DNA of 64,000 bases from Saccharomonospora sp. CUA-673. GTDB lineage: Bacteria; Actinomycetota; Actinomycetes; Mycobacteriales; Pseudonocardiaceae. Under the pieces are notes generated by a model, which was not told the DNA's origin, made no database searches, and was given only the letters and a program-made list of their open reading frames with translations. The position numbers and the translations under genes are program-made. The stretch spans positions 1 to 64,000 of the forward strand of contig NZ_MKKE01000010.1 of NCBI RefSeq assembly GCF_001942305.1. Direction: 5' to 3'. Each line of letters opens with the position of its first letter. Positions within the stretch are counted from its first letter, which is position 1. This document shows positions 20,274-29,553 of the stretch, piece by piece.

Positions 20274-22673
20274 GTGCTGGTGGCGATCGTGGCGCACTTC
20301 GTGCTCGCTGCGGTCCTTCCTTCGCTCGCAAATCGGTTCGGCCGGGTCGTCTTCCTCATCGGCGCGATCGCCCCCGCCGCGACCCTGGCGTACGCGCTGA
20401 GCAGGGCGGGCGAGGCGATCGGCGGCAACCCTCCGCTCGAGACGCTCGCGTGGGCTCCCGTCATCGGCCTCGAGTTCACGGCCCGGTTCGACGAGCTCGC
20501 CCTGTTGATGATCCTGCTGGTCAGCGGGGTCGGCACGGTCGTGCTCTGCTACTACTCCCGGTACGCCAAGCCCGACGACCACCGCACGGCCGCCCGCGAC
20601 TCGGCACTGCTGGTCACGTTCGCCGGCGCGATGCTGGGCCTCGTCCTGGCCGACGACGTCATCTCCCTGTACCTGTTCTGGGAGATCACCACGATCGCCT
20701 CGTTCCTGCTCGTCGGCGGGGACGGCATCGCGAAACGTCTGCGGAACTCCGCGACCCAGGCGCTGCTGGTGACGGTGCTGGGCGGGCTGTCGCTGTTGCT
20801 GGGCCTGATCTTCCTGGGCACCGCGGCGGGCACGTTCCGCATCTCGGAGATCCTCGCCGACCCGCCCTCGGGCGCGATGGTCACCGCCGCGCTGGTGCTG
20901 ATCATCGTCGGCGCGCTGACCAAGTCGGCGCAGGTGCCGTTCCACCCGTGGCTGCCCACCGCGATGGTCGCGCCGACCCCGGTCAGCGCCTACCTGCACG
21001 CCGCCGCGATGGTGAAGGCCGGCGTCTACCTCGTCGCGCGGTTCGCGCCCGGATTCGCCGATCATCCCGCGTGGTGGATCCCGATCGTCGTCTGCGGTCT
21101 GTGGACGATGCTGCTCGGCGGGTTCCGCGCGCTGCGTCAGTACGACCTCAAGACGCTGCTGGCCTACGGCACGGTCAGCCAGCTCGGCCTGCTGATGGTG
21201 CTGGTCGGGACGGGCACGTGGCTGTCGGCACTCGCGGCGGGCACGCTGATCCTCGCGCACGGATTGTTCAAGTCGGCGCTGTTCCTGACCGTCGGCATCA
21301 TCGACAAGCGCGCGGGCACCCGCGACGTCCGCGAGCTGTCCGGCCTCGGCCGGCAGTGGCGGTTCCTGGCGGCCATGGCCACGCTGTCGCTGATGTCGAT
21401 GGCGGGCCTGCCGCCGCTGCTGGGCTTCGTCGGCAAGGAGGCCGCACTCGAGGCGACCTTCCACGGCGACCCCGTCGACCTCCTGGTGGGCATCGGCGTC
21501 GCGATCGGCTCCGTGCTGACCGTCGTCTACAGCCTGCGCTTCCTGCGCGGGGCGTTCGGCACCAAACCCGACATGGAGCCGGCTCCGGCCGTGCGGTGCG
21601 GGCGCTTCATGACCGGCCTGGTCGCGATCCCGTCGCTGGCCGGGTTGGTGCTCGCGGTCACGCCGGGGCTCATCGAGCCGATCGTGGCCGGGTACGCCGG
21701 CGGCTTCGGCCCGGCCCCCGACTACCACCTCGCCCTCTGGCACGGCTTCACCCCGCCGCTGTTCATCAGCGCCGCCGTCATCGTCGCCGGTCTCCTCGTG
21801 CACCGCTTCGCCGGCGTGCAGCGCCTGGGCGGACACGTGCCGAAGGCCCTGCACGCCCAGACCTGGTACACCAAGGCGGTCGAGGGCATCGAGTCCGTGG
21901 CGCAGGGCGTGACCGGCCGCATCCAGGTCGGCTCGCTGCCGGTCTACCTGGGCATCACGCTCGTCACCCTCGTCGTCGTGCCCGGCGCGGGCCTGCTGTC
22001 CGGGGATGTCGAGTTCGGGCCGCTGCGCCTCTACGACAACTGGCTGCAGATCCCGGTCACGCTGCTGATCATGATCGCCGCCGTCACCGCCGTGATCGCC
22101 CGGCGCAGGCTCACCGCCGTGCTGCTCGCCGGCGTCGTCGGCTACGGCATCGGCGCCTGGTTCGTCCTCGACGGGGGCGCCGACCTCGCGTTGGTGCAGT
22201 TCCTCGTCGAGACCGTCACCATCGTCGTGTTCGTCTTCGTGATCCGCCGGTTCCCGCCGCGCTTCACCGAGGACAAGGCGTACGTGCACGGCCGGTGGGC
22301 CAAGGGCGTGATCGCCGGCGTCGCGGGCGTGTTCGTGGCCGTGCTCGCCGTGCTGTACTCCGGCTACACCTCGGGCATGCCCGCGGCGAGCCGCGAGTAC
22401 ATCGAGCGCGCCGAGGACTCGGCGGGCGCGACGAACGTCGTCAACGCGATCATCGTCGAGTTCCGGGCACTGGACACGATCGGCGAGATCGTCGTCCTCG
22501 TCATCGCGGCCACCGGCGCGGCCAGCCTCATCCTGGCGCGCTCGCGCAAGCGCGACGCCGACGACGGGACCGACGCCGACAGCGAGGACGGGACCGCCAT
22601 GGTCGCCGGCGGTACCGGCGGTCCCGACGGTCCCGACAGTCCTGCAGTCGACACGCCGGAGGTGAGGTCGTGA
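20274..22673 (+). CDS. mnhA: Mrp Na+/H+ antiporter subunit A
   Basis: 799 residues with about 20 transmembrane segments. It is homologous to complex I NuoL over the first ~500 residues; conserved pieces are LLVTFAGAMLGLVLADDVIS, SAQVPFHPWLPTAMVAPTPV and LAYGTVSQLGLLMVLVGTG, which carry the proton-path Glu/Lys residues. The C-terminal part is the MrpA-specific extension (LVQFLVETVTIVVFVFVIRR). GTG 20274 follows GGTGAAG. First of seven coupled genes. Confidence 0.95.
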   Translation: MLVAIVAHFVLAAVLPSLANRFGRVVFLIGAIAPAATLAYALSRAGEAIGGNPPLETLAWAPVIGLEFTARFDELALLMILLVSGVGTVVLCYYSRYAKPDDHRTAARDSALLVTFAGAMLGLVLADDVISLYLFWEITTIASFLLVGGDGIAKRLRNSATQALLVTVLGGLSLLLGLIFLGTAAGTFRISEILADPPSGAMVTAALVLIIVGALTKSAQVPFHPWLPTAMVAPTPVSAYLHAAAMVKAGVYLVARFAPGFADHPAWWIPIVVCGLWTMLLGGFRALRQYDLKTLLAYGTVSQLGLLMVLVGTGTWLSALAAGTLILAHGLFKSALFLTVGIIDKRAGTRDVRELSGLGRQWRFLAAMATLSLMSMAGLPPLLGFVGKEAALEATFHGDPVDLLVGIGVAIGSVLTVVYSLRFLRGAFGTKPDMEPAPAVRCGRFMTGLVAIPSLAGLVLAVTPGLIEPIVAGYAGGFGPAPDYHLALWHGFTPPLFISAAVIVAGLLVHRFAGVQRLGGHVPKALHAQTWYTKAVEGIESVAQGVTGRIQVGSLPVYLGITLVTLVVVPGAGLLSGDVEFGPLRLYDNWLQIPVTLLIMIAAVTAVIARRRLTAVLLAGVVGYGIGAWFVLDGGADLALVQFLVETVTIVVFVFVIRRFPPRFTEDKAYVHGRWAKGVIAGVAGVFVAVLAVLYSGYTSGMPAASREYIERAEDSAGATNVVNAIIVEFRALDTIGEIVVLVIAATGAASLILARSRKRDADDGTDADSEDGTAMVAGGTGGPDGPDSPAVDTPEVRS

Positions 22674-23242
22674 CCGACCGCCGCTCCGACGAGGCCCGCG
22701 ACCCGGTGCCGTGGACCGAATGGGACAAGCCCCGCGAACGCTGGCTGATGACCGAGCAGGACACCTACTCCTGGCCGCGGTCGATGCTGCTCGAGGTGCT
22801 GGCCCGCGTGCTGTTCCCGACGGTGCTGGTGTTCTCGGTGTATCTGCTGATCGCGGGACACAACGACGCAGGCGGCGGGTTCAGCGGCGGCGTGGTCGGC
22901 GGTCTGGCGTTCGTGCTGCGCTACATCGCCGGCGGCAGCGCCGAACTGGCGATGGCCGTACGCGTGCGCCCACCCGTGGTCATCGGCGTCGGCCTGGCGA
23001 TCGCCGTGCTCACCGCGCTCGTGCCGGTGCTGTTCGGCGAGAGCGTGCTCGCCTCCGGCATCTGGATCTACGAGGTGCCGGTGCTCGGTGAGGTCAAGTT
23101 GGCCTCGAACCTGCTGCTCGACCTCGGCGTCTACCTGCTGATCGTCGGCACCGTGGTGGACCTGCTGCGCACGATGGGCGGGGGCACCGAGGTCGGCGGA
23201 CCCGGCGTGGACGGCGAAGAACTCGACGAAGAGAGAGGGTGA
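22670..23242 (+). CDS. mnhB: Mrp Na+/H+ antiporter subunit B
   Basis: 190 residues. After a ~35-residue cytosolic start, four transmembrane helices follow with the family signature LIAGHNDAGGGFSGGVVGGL. The MrpB core is complete. The start GTG overlaps the mnhA stop (GTGA). The acidic C-terminus (GVDGEELDEERG) is not conserved. Confidence 0.93.
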   Translation: MTDRRSDEARDPVPWTEWDKPRERWLMTEQDTYSWPRSMLLEVLARVLFPTVLVFSVYLLIAGHNDAGGGFSGGVVGGLAFVLRYIAGGSAELAMAVRVRPPVVIGVGLAIAVLTALVPVLFGESVLASGIWIYEVPVLGEVKLASNLLLDLGVYLLIVGTVVDLLRTMGGGTEVGGPGVDGEELDEERG

Positions 23243-23249
23243 GGCCGCC

Positions 23250-23722
23250 GTGACCATCAACATCACCATGGCCATCACCCTCGCGGTGCTGTACGCGGCC
23301 GGCTTCTACCTGTTGATGCAGCGTTCGCTCATGCGCGTGATCCTCGGGATCGTGCTCCTCGGCCACGGGGCGAACCTGTTTCTGCAGGTGGCAGGCGGCC
23401 GCCGGGGGAGCCGACCTTCGTGGGCACCGGTCCGATCGACGACATGGTCGACCCGCTGCCGCAGGCGCTGGCGCTCACGGCCATCGTCATCACGTTCGCG
23501 CTGATCACCTTCCTGCTCGCCCTGGCCTACCGCTCGTGGGCGCTGCTCGGGCACGACGAGGTCCAGGACGACGTCGAGGACCGGCGCATCGCCGAGGCCG
23601 AACGGGCCGCGCAGGAGAGCGAGGACGAAGCCGCCGACGGTGAACGGGTCGCCGGTTTCGAGGCACCCGAGGCACCGGAGAGCCGGCCCGGTGAGGACGA
23701 CGAGGAGGCGAGGCTGCGATGA
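23250..23722 (+). CDS. mnhC: Mrp Na+/H+ antiporter subunit C (frame broken by one base)
   Basis: About 157 residues, NuoK-like. Helix 1 (MAITLAVLYAAGFYLLM) and helix 2 (VILGIVLLGHGANLFLQVAG) are in the first frame. After a one-base deletion at ~23402-23407 (CGGGGGAGC run) the frame one base lower continues FVGTGPIDDMVDPLPQALAL with helix 3 (TAIVITFALITFLLALAY). The acidic C-terminal tail is long for the family. The stop overlaps mnhD ATG. Confidence 0.92.
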
Positions 23723-25251
23723 CCTTCCTCGTCGGACTTCCCGTCCTGCTGCCGCTGCTCGCGGCGGCCGTGTCGCTCATCGCCGGCCGTTCGCCGCTCG
23801 TGCAGCGCCTGCTGGGCGTCACGGTGCTCACGGCGATCGCCGGGGCCGCGGCGGTGCTGCTCGTGCAGGCCGACAGCAACGGCCCGGTCGTGCTGCGCCT
23901 CGGCGACTACGGCCCGCCGTTCGGCATCACGCTCGTGGCCGACCGGCTGGCGGCGCTGTTGCTGCTGGTGTCGGCGATCGTCACGCTCGCGGTGCTGATC
24001 TTCTCGATCGGCCAGCGCATCACCGACTACGGGCGCAAGACCGCCTCGACGGCGTTCCACCCGATGTACCTCGTGCTGTGCTCGGGTGTGTCGCTGGCGT
24101 ACCTGACGAGCGACCTGTTCAACCTGTTCGTCGCGTTCGAGATCATGCTCGGCGCCTCGTACGTGCTCATCACGCGACGCGTGACGGCGCAGCGGGTGAA
24201 GCCGAGCGTGACGTACGTGATCGTCAGCCTCACCTCGTCGCTGCTGTTCATCACGATGATCGCCCTGGTCTACACGGCCACGGGCACGGTCAACCTGGCC
24301 GCGCTGCCCGAGCACATCGCGCAGCTGCCCGCCGGTGTGCAGTCCAGCCTGGCGCTGTTCATCGTGATCGTGTTCGGCATCAAGGCGGCCCTCGTGCCGC
24401 TGCACTTCTGGCTGCCCGACAGCTATCCGACGGCGCCGGCCCCGATCACGGCCGTGTTCGCCGCGCTGCTGACCAAGGTCGGCATCTACGCGCTGATCCG
24501 CACCCAGACGCTCGTGTTCGTCCACGACGACAGCTGGTCCGTGCTGCTCGGCCTCGCGCTCGTGACGATGATCGTCGGCGCGCTCGGCGCGATCGCGCAG
24601 AACGACCTCAACCGGATGCTGTCGTTCCTGCTGGTCAGCCACATCGGCTACATGATCTTCGGCCTCGCGCTGTTCAACGTGATCGGCATGGCCGGCGTGA
24701 TCCTCTACGTCGTCCACCACATCACCGTGCAGGGCGCGCTGTTCCTGGTGAGCGGTCTGGTGACCCGACATACCGGCACGGTGTCGTTGAAGACGATGTC
24801 CGGCGTCGCCAAGGCCTATCCGCTGGTGGCCGTGCTGTTCGCGATCCCCGCGATGAGCCTGGGCGGCATCCCGCCGTTCTCCGGCTTCGTCGCCAAGATC
24901 GCGTTGCTGCAGGGCGGCGCCGAGGCCGGCACCCCGATGGCCATCGCCGCGACCGTCGGCGTCATCGTGGCGAGCCTGCTGACCCTCTACGCCGTCACCA
25001 AGATCTGGGTCGGGGCGTTCTGGGGACCGCGGGTCGAACCGTCGCCCGATCCCGACCCGAACGACGACGTGACCGTGGGCACCGGTTCGACCTCGCCGGC
25101 GATGCTCGGCGCGACGGGCGGGCTGGTGCTGGCGAGCGTGCTGATCGCCGTGTTCGCGGGACCGCTGGCCGACATGAGTGACCGCGCCGCCCACGATCTG
25201 CTGCACGACGAGGGCTACCGCGCGGCGGTGCTCGGAGAGGGGAACGGCTGA
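23719..25251 (+). CDS. mnhD: Mrp Na+/H+ antiporter subunit D
   Basis: 510 residues, NuoN/NuoM-like proton-translocating subunit with about 14 helices. Conserved parts are YLTSDLFNLFVAFEIMLGAS, the ALVPLHFWLPDSYPTAPAPI motif and NDLNRMLSFLLVSHIGYMI. The key Glu (FEIML) and Lys (KAALVPLH) are present. It is joined to its neighbours by overlapping start and stop codons. Confidence 0.96.
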   Translation: MTFLVGLPVLLPLLAAAVSLIAGRSPLVQRLLGVTVLTAIAGAAAVLLVQADSNGPVVLRLGDYGPPFGITLVADRLAALLLLVSAIVTLAVLIFSIGQRITDYGRKTASTAFHPMYLVLCSGVSLAYLTSDLFNLFVAFEIMLGASYVLITRRVTAQRVKPSVTYVIVSLTSSLLFITMIALVYTATGTVNLAALPEHIAQLPAGVQSSLALFIVIVFGIKAALVPLHFWLPDSYPTAPAPITAVFAALLTKVGIYALIRTQTLVFVHDDSWSVLLGLALVTMIVGALGAIAQNDLNRMLSFLLVSHIGYMIFGLALFNVIGMAGVILYVVHHITVQGALFLVSGLVTRHTGTVSLKTMSGVAKAYPLVAVLFAIPAMSLGGIPPFSGFVAKIALLQGGAEAGTPMAIAATVGVIVASLLTLYAVTKIWVGAFWGPRVEPSPDPDPNDDVTVGTGSTSPAMLGATGGLVLASVLIAVFAGPLADMSDRAAHDLLHDEGYRAAVLGEGNG

Positions 25252-26012
25252 TGCCCAGGCGCAGCATGCCCGGCACCCGCGTCGCGCCGTCGCTGGTGAT
25301 CTGGCTCGTGATCGTGTGGATGCTGCTGTGGGGCTCGTTCGACGTGGCCACCGCGCTGTACGGGCTGATCGTGGCGCTGATCGTGCTCGTGCTGTTCCCG
25401 CTGCCGTCGCACCGGTGGAACATCTTCCGCAGGCCGTTGCGGCTGGCCGCGCTCACGGGCTACGTCCTGGTCGACCTGTTTGTCTCGGCCTACCGGTTCC
25501 TCGCCGAGACGGTGCGGGAACGGGGTCACGTGTCGGCGGCCATCATCGCCGTGCCCGTGCTGTCCGACGTCGACCATGTGATCGCCTCCGCCGCGAACGT
25601 CGTGTCGTTCGCGCCCGGCAAGTTCGTCCTGCAGATCGACCGGCCCGGCGGCATCTGGTACATCTACGCGACCGGCGTGCGCACCGCCGAGGACACGCAC
25701 AAGGTCTACGACGACGTCATCGACCTGCAGCGCGTGGTCGTGTGGGCCTTCGGCGACGACGAGGAGGCGCCCGCCGCGAAGGCGCGTGCCGAGGAGGCGA
25801 AGCGCCAGCGGGACCGGTCCGCCGAGTGCAAGCCCCAGCGGCCCGCGCCGCTCGAGGCGGTCGCCGCGTCGGAGGCGGCGTACCGCGAGGCCGAACCCAC
25901 CTCCGACACCACCTCCGGCGCCGAGCCCGAGGCTGCCGAGACCGACGGATCCGCGGGAGCCGGGACCGAGGGCGGGTCCGAGTCGGCCGAGAGCCGGGAG
26001 GGGGACCGATGA
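25251..26012 (+). CDS. mnhE: Mrp Na+/H+ antiporter subunit E
   Basis: 253 residues. Two or three N-terminal helices (LVIWLVIVWMLLWG; ALYGLIVALIVLVLF) are followed by a cytosolic MrpE domain (VSFAPGKFVLQIDRPGGIWY). The usual MrpE is ~160-170 residues; here a ~80-residue Ala/Glu-rich, probably disordered tail is added. ATG 25251 shares its A with the mnhD stop. Confidence 0.92.
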   Translation: MPRRSMPGTRVAPSLVIWLVIVWMLLWGSFDVATALYGLIVALIVLVLFPLPSHRWNIFRRPLRLAALTGYVLVDLFVSAYRFLAETVRERGHVSAAIIAVPVLSDVDHVIASAANVVSFAPGKFVLQIDRPGGIWYIYATGVRTAEDTHKVYDDVIDLQRVVVWAFGDDEEAPAAKARAEEAKRQRDRSAECKPQRPAPLEAVAASEAAYREAEPTSDTTSGAEPEAAETDGSAGAGTEGGSESAESREGDR

Positions 26013-26284
26013 GCGGGATGACCATCGTCTACGCGATCACGTTCGGGATGCTCAGCCTGGCGGCGCTGCTGACCCTCGTGCGCATCGTCCGCGGCCCGCG
26101 GACACTGGACCGCATCCTGGCCATGGACGTGCTGGTGGTGCTGATCGTCGCCGGCACGTCGGTGGGCATGGCGATGTCGCTGCGCGGCATCTACATCGCC
26201 CTGCTCGTGGTGGTGGCGCTGCTCGGGTTCATCGGGACGGCCGCGGTGGTCCGGCTCGTCGAGCGGAGGGAGGAGTACCGATGA
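26009..26284 (+). CDS. mnhF: Mrp Na+/H+ antiporter subunit F
   Basis: 91 residues with three transmembrane helices. The family signature is the RIVRGPRTLDRILAMDVL segment (residues ~25-42), with the conserved Asp residues. ATG 26009 overlaps the mnhE stop, and its own stop overlaps mnhG. Confidence 0.93.
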   Translation: MSGMTIVYAITFGMLSLAALLTLVRIVRGPRTLDRILAMDVLVVLIVAGTSVGMAMSLRGIYIALLVVVALLGFIGTAAVVRLVERREEYR

Positions 26285-26622
26285 CCGTGGTGGACTGGAT
26301 CAGCGCGGTGCTGCTCATCTCCGGCGCGCTGTTCTGCGTGGTCGGGGCGTGGGGCATGCTGCGCCTGCCCGACATCCTCAGCCGGCTGCAGGCCGCGACG
26401 AAACCGCAGACGTTGGGTCTGCTGCTGATTCTCGCGGGCACCGCCGTGCGGCTCGAACCGCAGTACGCCGTGGGCCTGCTGGTTGCGGCGATGTTCCAGG
26501 TGATCACCACGCCGGTGCTGTCGCAGCTGGTCGGCCGCGCCACCTACCGGACGGGTGCGGTCGACCGTTCGACGCTCGTCGTCGACGAGCTGTCCGAACG
26601 CCTGCGTGCCGGCCGGAAGTGA
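26281..26622 (+). CDS. mnhG: Mrp Na+/H+ antiporter subunit G
   Basis: 113 residues, three helices. The family motif GMLRLPDILSRLQAATKPQT is intact (residues ~28-47). It completes the A-G set expected for a group 1/2 Mrp complex, which exports Na+ for protons and supports alkaline and salt tolerance. The start overlaps the mnhF stop. Confidence 0.93.
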   Translation: MTVVDWISAVLLISGALFCVVGAWGMLRLPDILSRLQAATKPQTLGLLLILAGTAVRLEPQYAVGLLVAAMFQVITTPVLSQLVGRATYRTGAVDRSTLVVDELSERLRAGRK

Positions 26623-26692
26623 CCGGAAGGCAGAATGGGACGACGGTAGCCGTTCGGCGGCACACGCAGGCGAGTAGCGAGGAGAGACGTCG

Positions 26693-27414
26693 GTGACGGG
26701 AGCCCTACGCGGTGTGGTTGCGCTCGACGGGCCGTCGGGCACCGGCAAGACCACCGTGGCGCGCAAGTTGGCGGCCGCCCTCGGCGCCGGATTCCTCGAC
26801 ACGGGGGCGATGTACCGCCTCGTGACGTTGGCCGTGCTCGACGCCGGCGTCGACACCGAGGACGCGGACGCGGTCGCCGCCCTGGCCGAGGGGCTGACGC
26901 TGGACGTCGCGACGGATCCCGAGGCCCCGGCCGCGCGGCTCGACGGCACCGACGTCGGCGAGGCGATCCGCACCGCGCGGGTCGACGCCGCGGTGTCGGC
27001 GGTCTCGGCCGTGCCCGCCGTGCGGGAGCTGTTGGTGCGCAGGCAGCGGGCGCTCATCGCCGAGACGGTGGAGCGGGTCGGCGGCGTGGTCGTCGACGGC
27101 CGCGACATCGGCACCGTGGTCGCCCCCGACGCCCCGTTGAAGGTGTTCCTCACCGCCTCGGCGGAGGTGCGGGCCGCGCGCCGCGGCGCGCAGGACACCG
27201 CAGCCGGCCGGCCCGCCGACGAGGCGGCGGTGCTGGCGTCGGTGCAGCGCCGCGACCAGCTCGACTCCAGCAGGGCCGCATCGCCGCTGCGCGCCGCCGA
27301 CGACGCGACGTGCTCGACACGTCGGAACTGTCGATCGAGCAGGTGCTGGCGGAGCTGACGGAGCTCGCGCGCGGGCGGGGGCTGCTCGAGCAGACGGCGG
27401 AGGCACGCCGGTGA
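26693..27414 (+). CDS. cmk: Cytidylate kinase (frame broken by one base)
   Basis: About 240 residues, phosphorylating CMP/dCMP. The P-loop is DGPSGTGKTTVARKLAAALG (residues ~11-30), with GFLDTGAMYRLVTLAVLDAG and VVDGRDIGTVVAPDAPLKVF following. The frame changes at ~27306: SPLRAADDA is continued one base lower by VLDTSELSIEQVLAELTELA after restoring one C (GCGCACGTG). The read-through end at 27414 overlaps the next gene by GTGA, which supports a single intact gene. Confidence 0.93.
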
Positions 27415-28091
27415 CCGCTGCCGACGGCGGCCGGGGAACCGGACTGCCGGACGGGTCCGTGCCGTGGCTGCACGACCTCGGACGAGGGATCGCGCGGCAG
27501 TTGTACCGGCCCGCGTACCGGTTGCGGGTCGAAGGTATGGATCGCGTGCCGCGCACCGGACCGGTGGTGCTGATCGCGAATCACAGCACGATGATCGAAC
27601 CGCAGCTGATCTTCGGATTATTGCCGCGCCGTTCGGTGTTCCTGGTGAAGGACGAGATGTTCGAGGGCGCCGCGGGCCCGTGGCTGCGCAGGATCGGCCA
27701 GGTGCCCGTCAACCGGGGAGCGCCGGACCGCACCGCACTGACGACGGCGACCGGGGTGCTGCGCGACGGCGGGCTCGTGGGAGTGTTTCCCGAGGGCACG
27801 CGCGGTGCGGGGGACGTGAGTTCGGCGCATCATGGTGCGGCGTGGCTCGTGCGGATGTCCGGCGCCGTGGTGCAGCCGCTCGCGGTGCGCGGCACGTTGC
27901 GTCCCCCGGAGGACACCCGCAGGCGGCTGCGTCCGGTGGTGGACGTGGTGGCCGGAGAACCGTTCGCACTCGACGTCGAACGTGGGCGCAGCGGCCTGGC
28001 CGAGGCCACCGAGCGCCTGCGCACAGCGCTCGCCGATCTGGTCGCATCGGTGGATGCGACCAGAACCAGCGACAGGGAAGAGAAGCAGTAA
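27411..28091 (+). CDS. 1-acyl-glycerol-3-phosphate acyltransferase (PlsC-like)
   Basis: 226 residues. The PlsC domain has block I as NHSTMIEPQ (residues ~52-60), in which Glu replaces the usual Asp of NHxxxxD, and block III FPEGTRG (about residues 127-133). It is predicted to acylate lysophosphatidate at the membrane. It lies between cmk and der with a start overlap to cmk. The HX4E variant leaves activity likely but not certain. Confidence 0.85.
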   Translation: MTAADGGRGTGLPDGSVPWLHDLGRGIARQLYRPAYRLRVEGMDRVPRTGPVVLIANHSTMIEPQLIFGLLPRRSVFLVKDEMFEGAAGPWLRRIGQVPVNRGAPDRTALTTATGVLRDGGLVGVFPEGTRGAGDVSSAHHGAAWLVRMSGAVVQPLAVRGTLRPPEDTRRRLRPVVDVVAGEPFALDVERGRSGLAEATERLRTALADLVASVDATRTSDREEKQ

Positions 28092-28094
28092 GAC

Positions 28095-29516
28095 ATGACC
28101 GAAGCAGACGGCACGTGGTCCGACGAGGCCGAGTTCGCCACGCTCGACGAGCTGGGTGAGCAGGCGGGGACCGACGACGAGGGAGCCGTCGCGGCGCAGC
28201 CGGTGCTGGCCGTGGTCGGCAGGCCCAACGTGGGCAAGTCGACCCTGGTCAACCGCATCCTGGGACGCCGTGAGGCCGTCGTGCAGGACGTGCCGGGCGT
28301 GACCCGCGACCGCGTGGCCTACGACGCGCTGTGGGGCGGCAGGCGGTTCACGCTCGTCGACACCGGCGGGTGGGAACCCGACGCCGACGGCCTGCAGGGG
28401 TCGGTGGCCGCGCAGGCCGAGATGGCGATGTCCACGGCGGACGCCGTGCTGCTGGTGGTCGACGCGACCGTGGGCGCCACGGCGACCGACGAGGCCGTCG
28501 CGAAGGTGCTGCGCCGGTCGAAGCGGCCCGTGATCCTCGCGGCGAACAAGGTCGACGACCAGCGGCTGATCGCCGAGACGGCGTCGCTGTGGTCGCTCGG
28601 ACTGGGCGAGCCGCTCCCGGTCAGTGCCTTGCACGGCCGCAGTTCCGGCGACCTGCTCGACGCGATCATGGCGGCCCTGCCGGAGGCGCCGCGGGAGAGG
28701 TTCGGCGGGGCGACCGGGCCGCGCCGGGTCGCCCTCGTCGGCAAGCCCAACGTGGGCAAATCGAGCCTGCTCAACAAACTCACCGGCGAAGAGCGGTCTG
28801 TTGTGGACGATGTCGCCGGCACCACCGTCGACCCCGTCGACTCGCTCGTCGAACTCGACGGGCAGCCGTGGCGGTTCGTCGACACCGCGGGTCTGCGCAA
28901 GCGCGTGCAGACGGCCAGCGGCATGGAGTACTACGCGTCGCTGCGCACGAAGACGGCGATCGACTCCGCCGAGGTCGTGATCGTCCTGCTGGATTCCAGC
29001 GAACCACTGTCCGAACAGGACCTGCGGATCATCACGATGGTCGCAGAGTCGGGCCGCGCGCTCGTGTTGGCGTTCAACAAGTGGGACCTCGTCGACGAGG
29101 ACCGCAGGTATCAGCTCGAACGTGAGCTGGACCGCGGCCTGGTGCGGGTGCCGTGGGCCGAGCGGGTCAACGTGTCGGCCCTGACGGGCCGTGCGGTGCG
29201 CAAGCTCGCACCGGCGCTGCGCACGGCGCTCGAGTCCTGGGACCAGCGGGTGCCCACCGGTCAGCTCAACAGCTGGCTGTCCGACCTGGTGGCCGCGACG
29301 CCGCCGCCCGTGCGCGGCGGGAAGCAGCCGAAGGTGCTGTTCGCCACGCAGGCGGGAATCCGACCGCCCACGTTGGTGTTGTTCACAACGGGCTTCCTCG
29401 AGGCCGGGTACCGCCGGTTCGTCGAGCGCAAGTTCCGGGAGCGCTTCGGCTTTCCCGGTTCGCCCGTGCGGATCAACGTGCGGGTGCGCGAGAAGAAGCC
29501 GAGGAAGCAGCGGTAG
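28095..29516 (+). CDS. der: Ribosome-assembly GTPase Der (EngA)
   Basis: 473 residues with two G domains and a KH-like end. G1 motifs are [16 protein letters not shown] (about residue 40) and [18 protein letters not shown] (about residue 216); DTGGW and DTAGL are the G3 motifs, NKVD and NKWD the G4 motifs. The C-terminal KH domain ends [17 protein letters not shown]. It is needed for 50S subunit assembly. A 35-residue acidic lead precedes the first G domain. Confidence 0.97.
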   Translation: MTEADGTWSDEAEFATLDELGEQAGTDDEGAVAAQPVLAVVGRPNVGKSTLVNRILGRREAVVQDVPGVTRDRVAYDALWGGRRFTLVDTGGWEPDADGLQGSVAAQAEMAMSTADAVLLVVDATVGATATDEAVAKVLRRSKRPVILAANKVDDQRLIAETASLWSLGLGEPLPVSALHGRSSGDLLDAIMAALPEAPRERFGGATGPRRVALVGKPNVGKSSLLNKLTGEERSVVDDVAGTTVDPVDSLVELDGQPWRFVDTAGLRKRVQTASGMEYYASLRTKTAIDSAEVVIVLLDSSEPLSEQDLRIITMVAESGRALVLAFNKWDLVDEDRRYQLERELDRGLVRVPWAERVNVSALTGRAVRKLAPALRTALESWDQRVPTGQLNSWLSDLVAATPPPVRGGKQPKVLFATQAGIRPPTLVLFTTGFLEAGYRRFVERKFRERFGFPGSPVRINVRVREKKPRKQR

Positions 29517-29553
29517 GTCGAACACGCCCGCGGCGATCGGAAGAGGTGTCGAG

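Noticed and set aside
19463..22669. Long plus-strand frame running through khtT and mnhA before mnhB
   Set aside because: Only its end (22670-23242) is MnhB. The rest lies in a wrong frame of mnhA or antisense to khtT.
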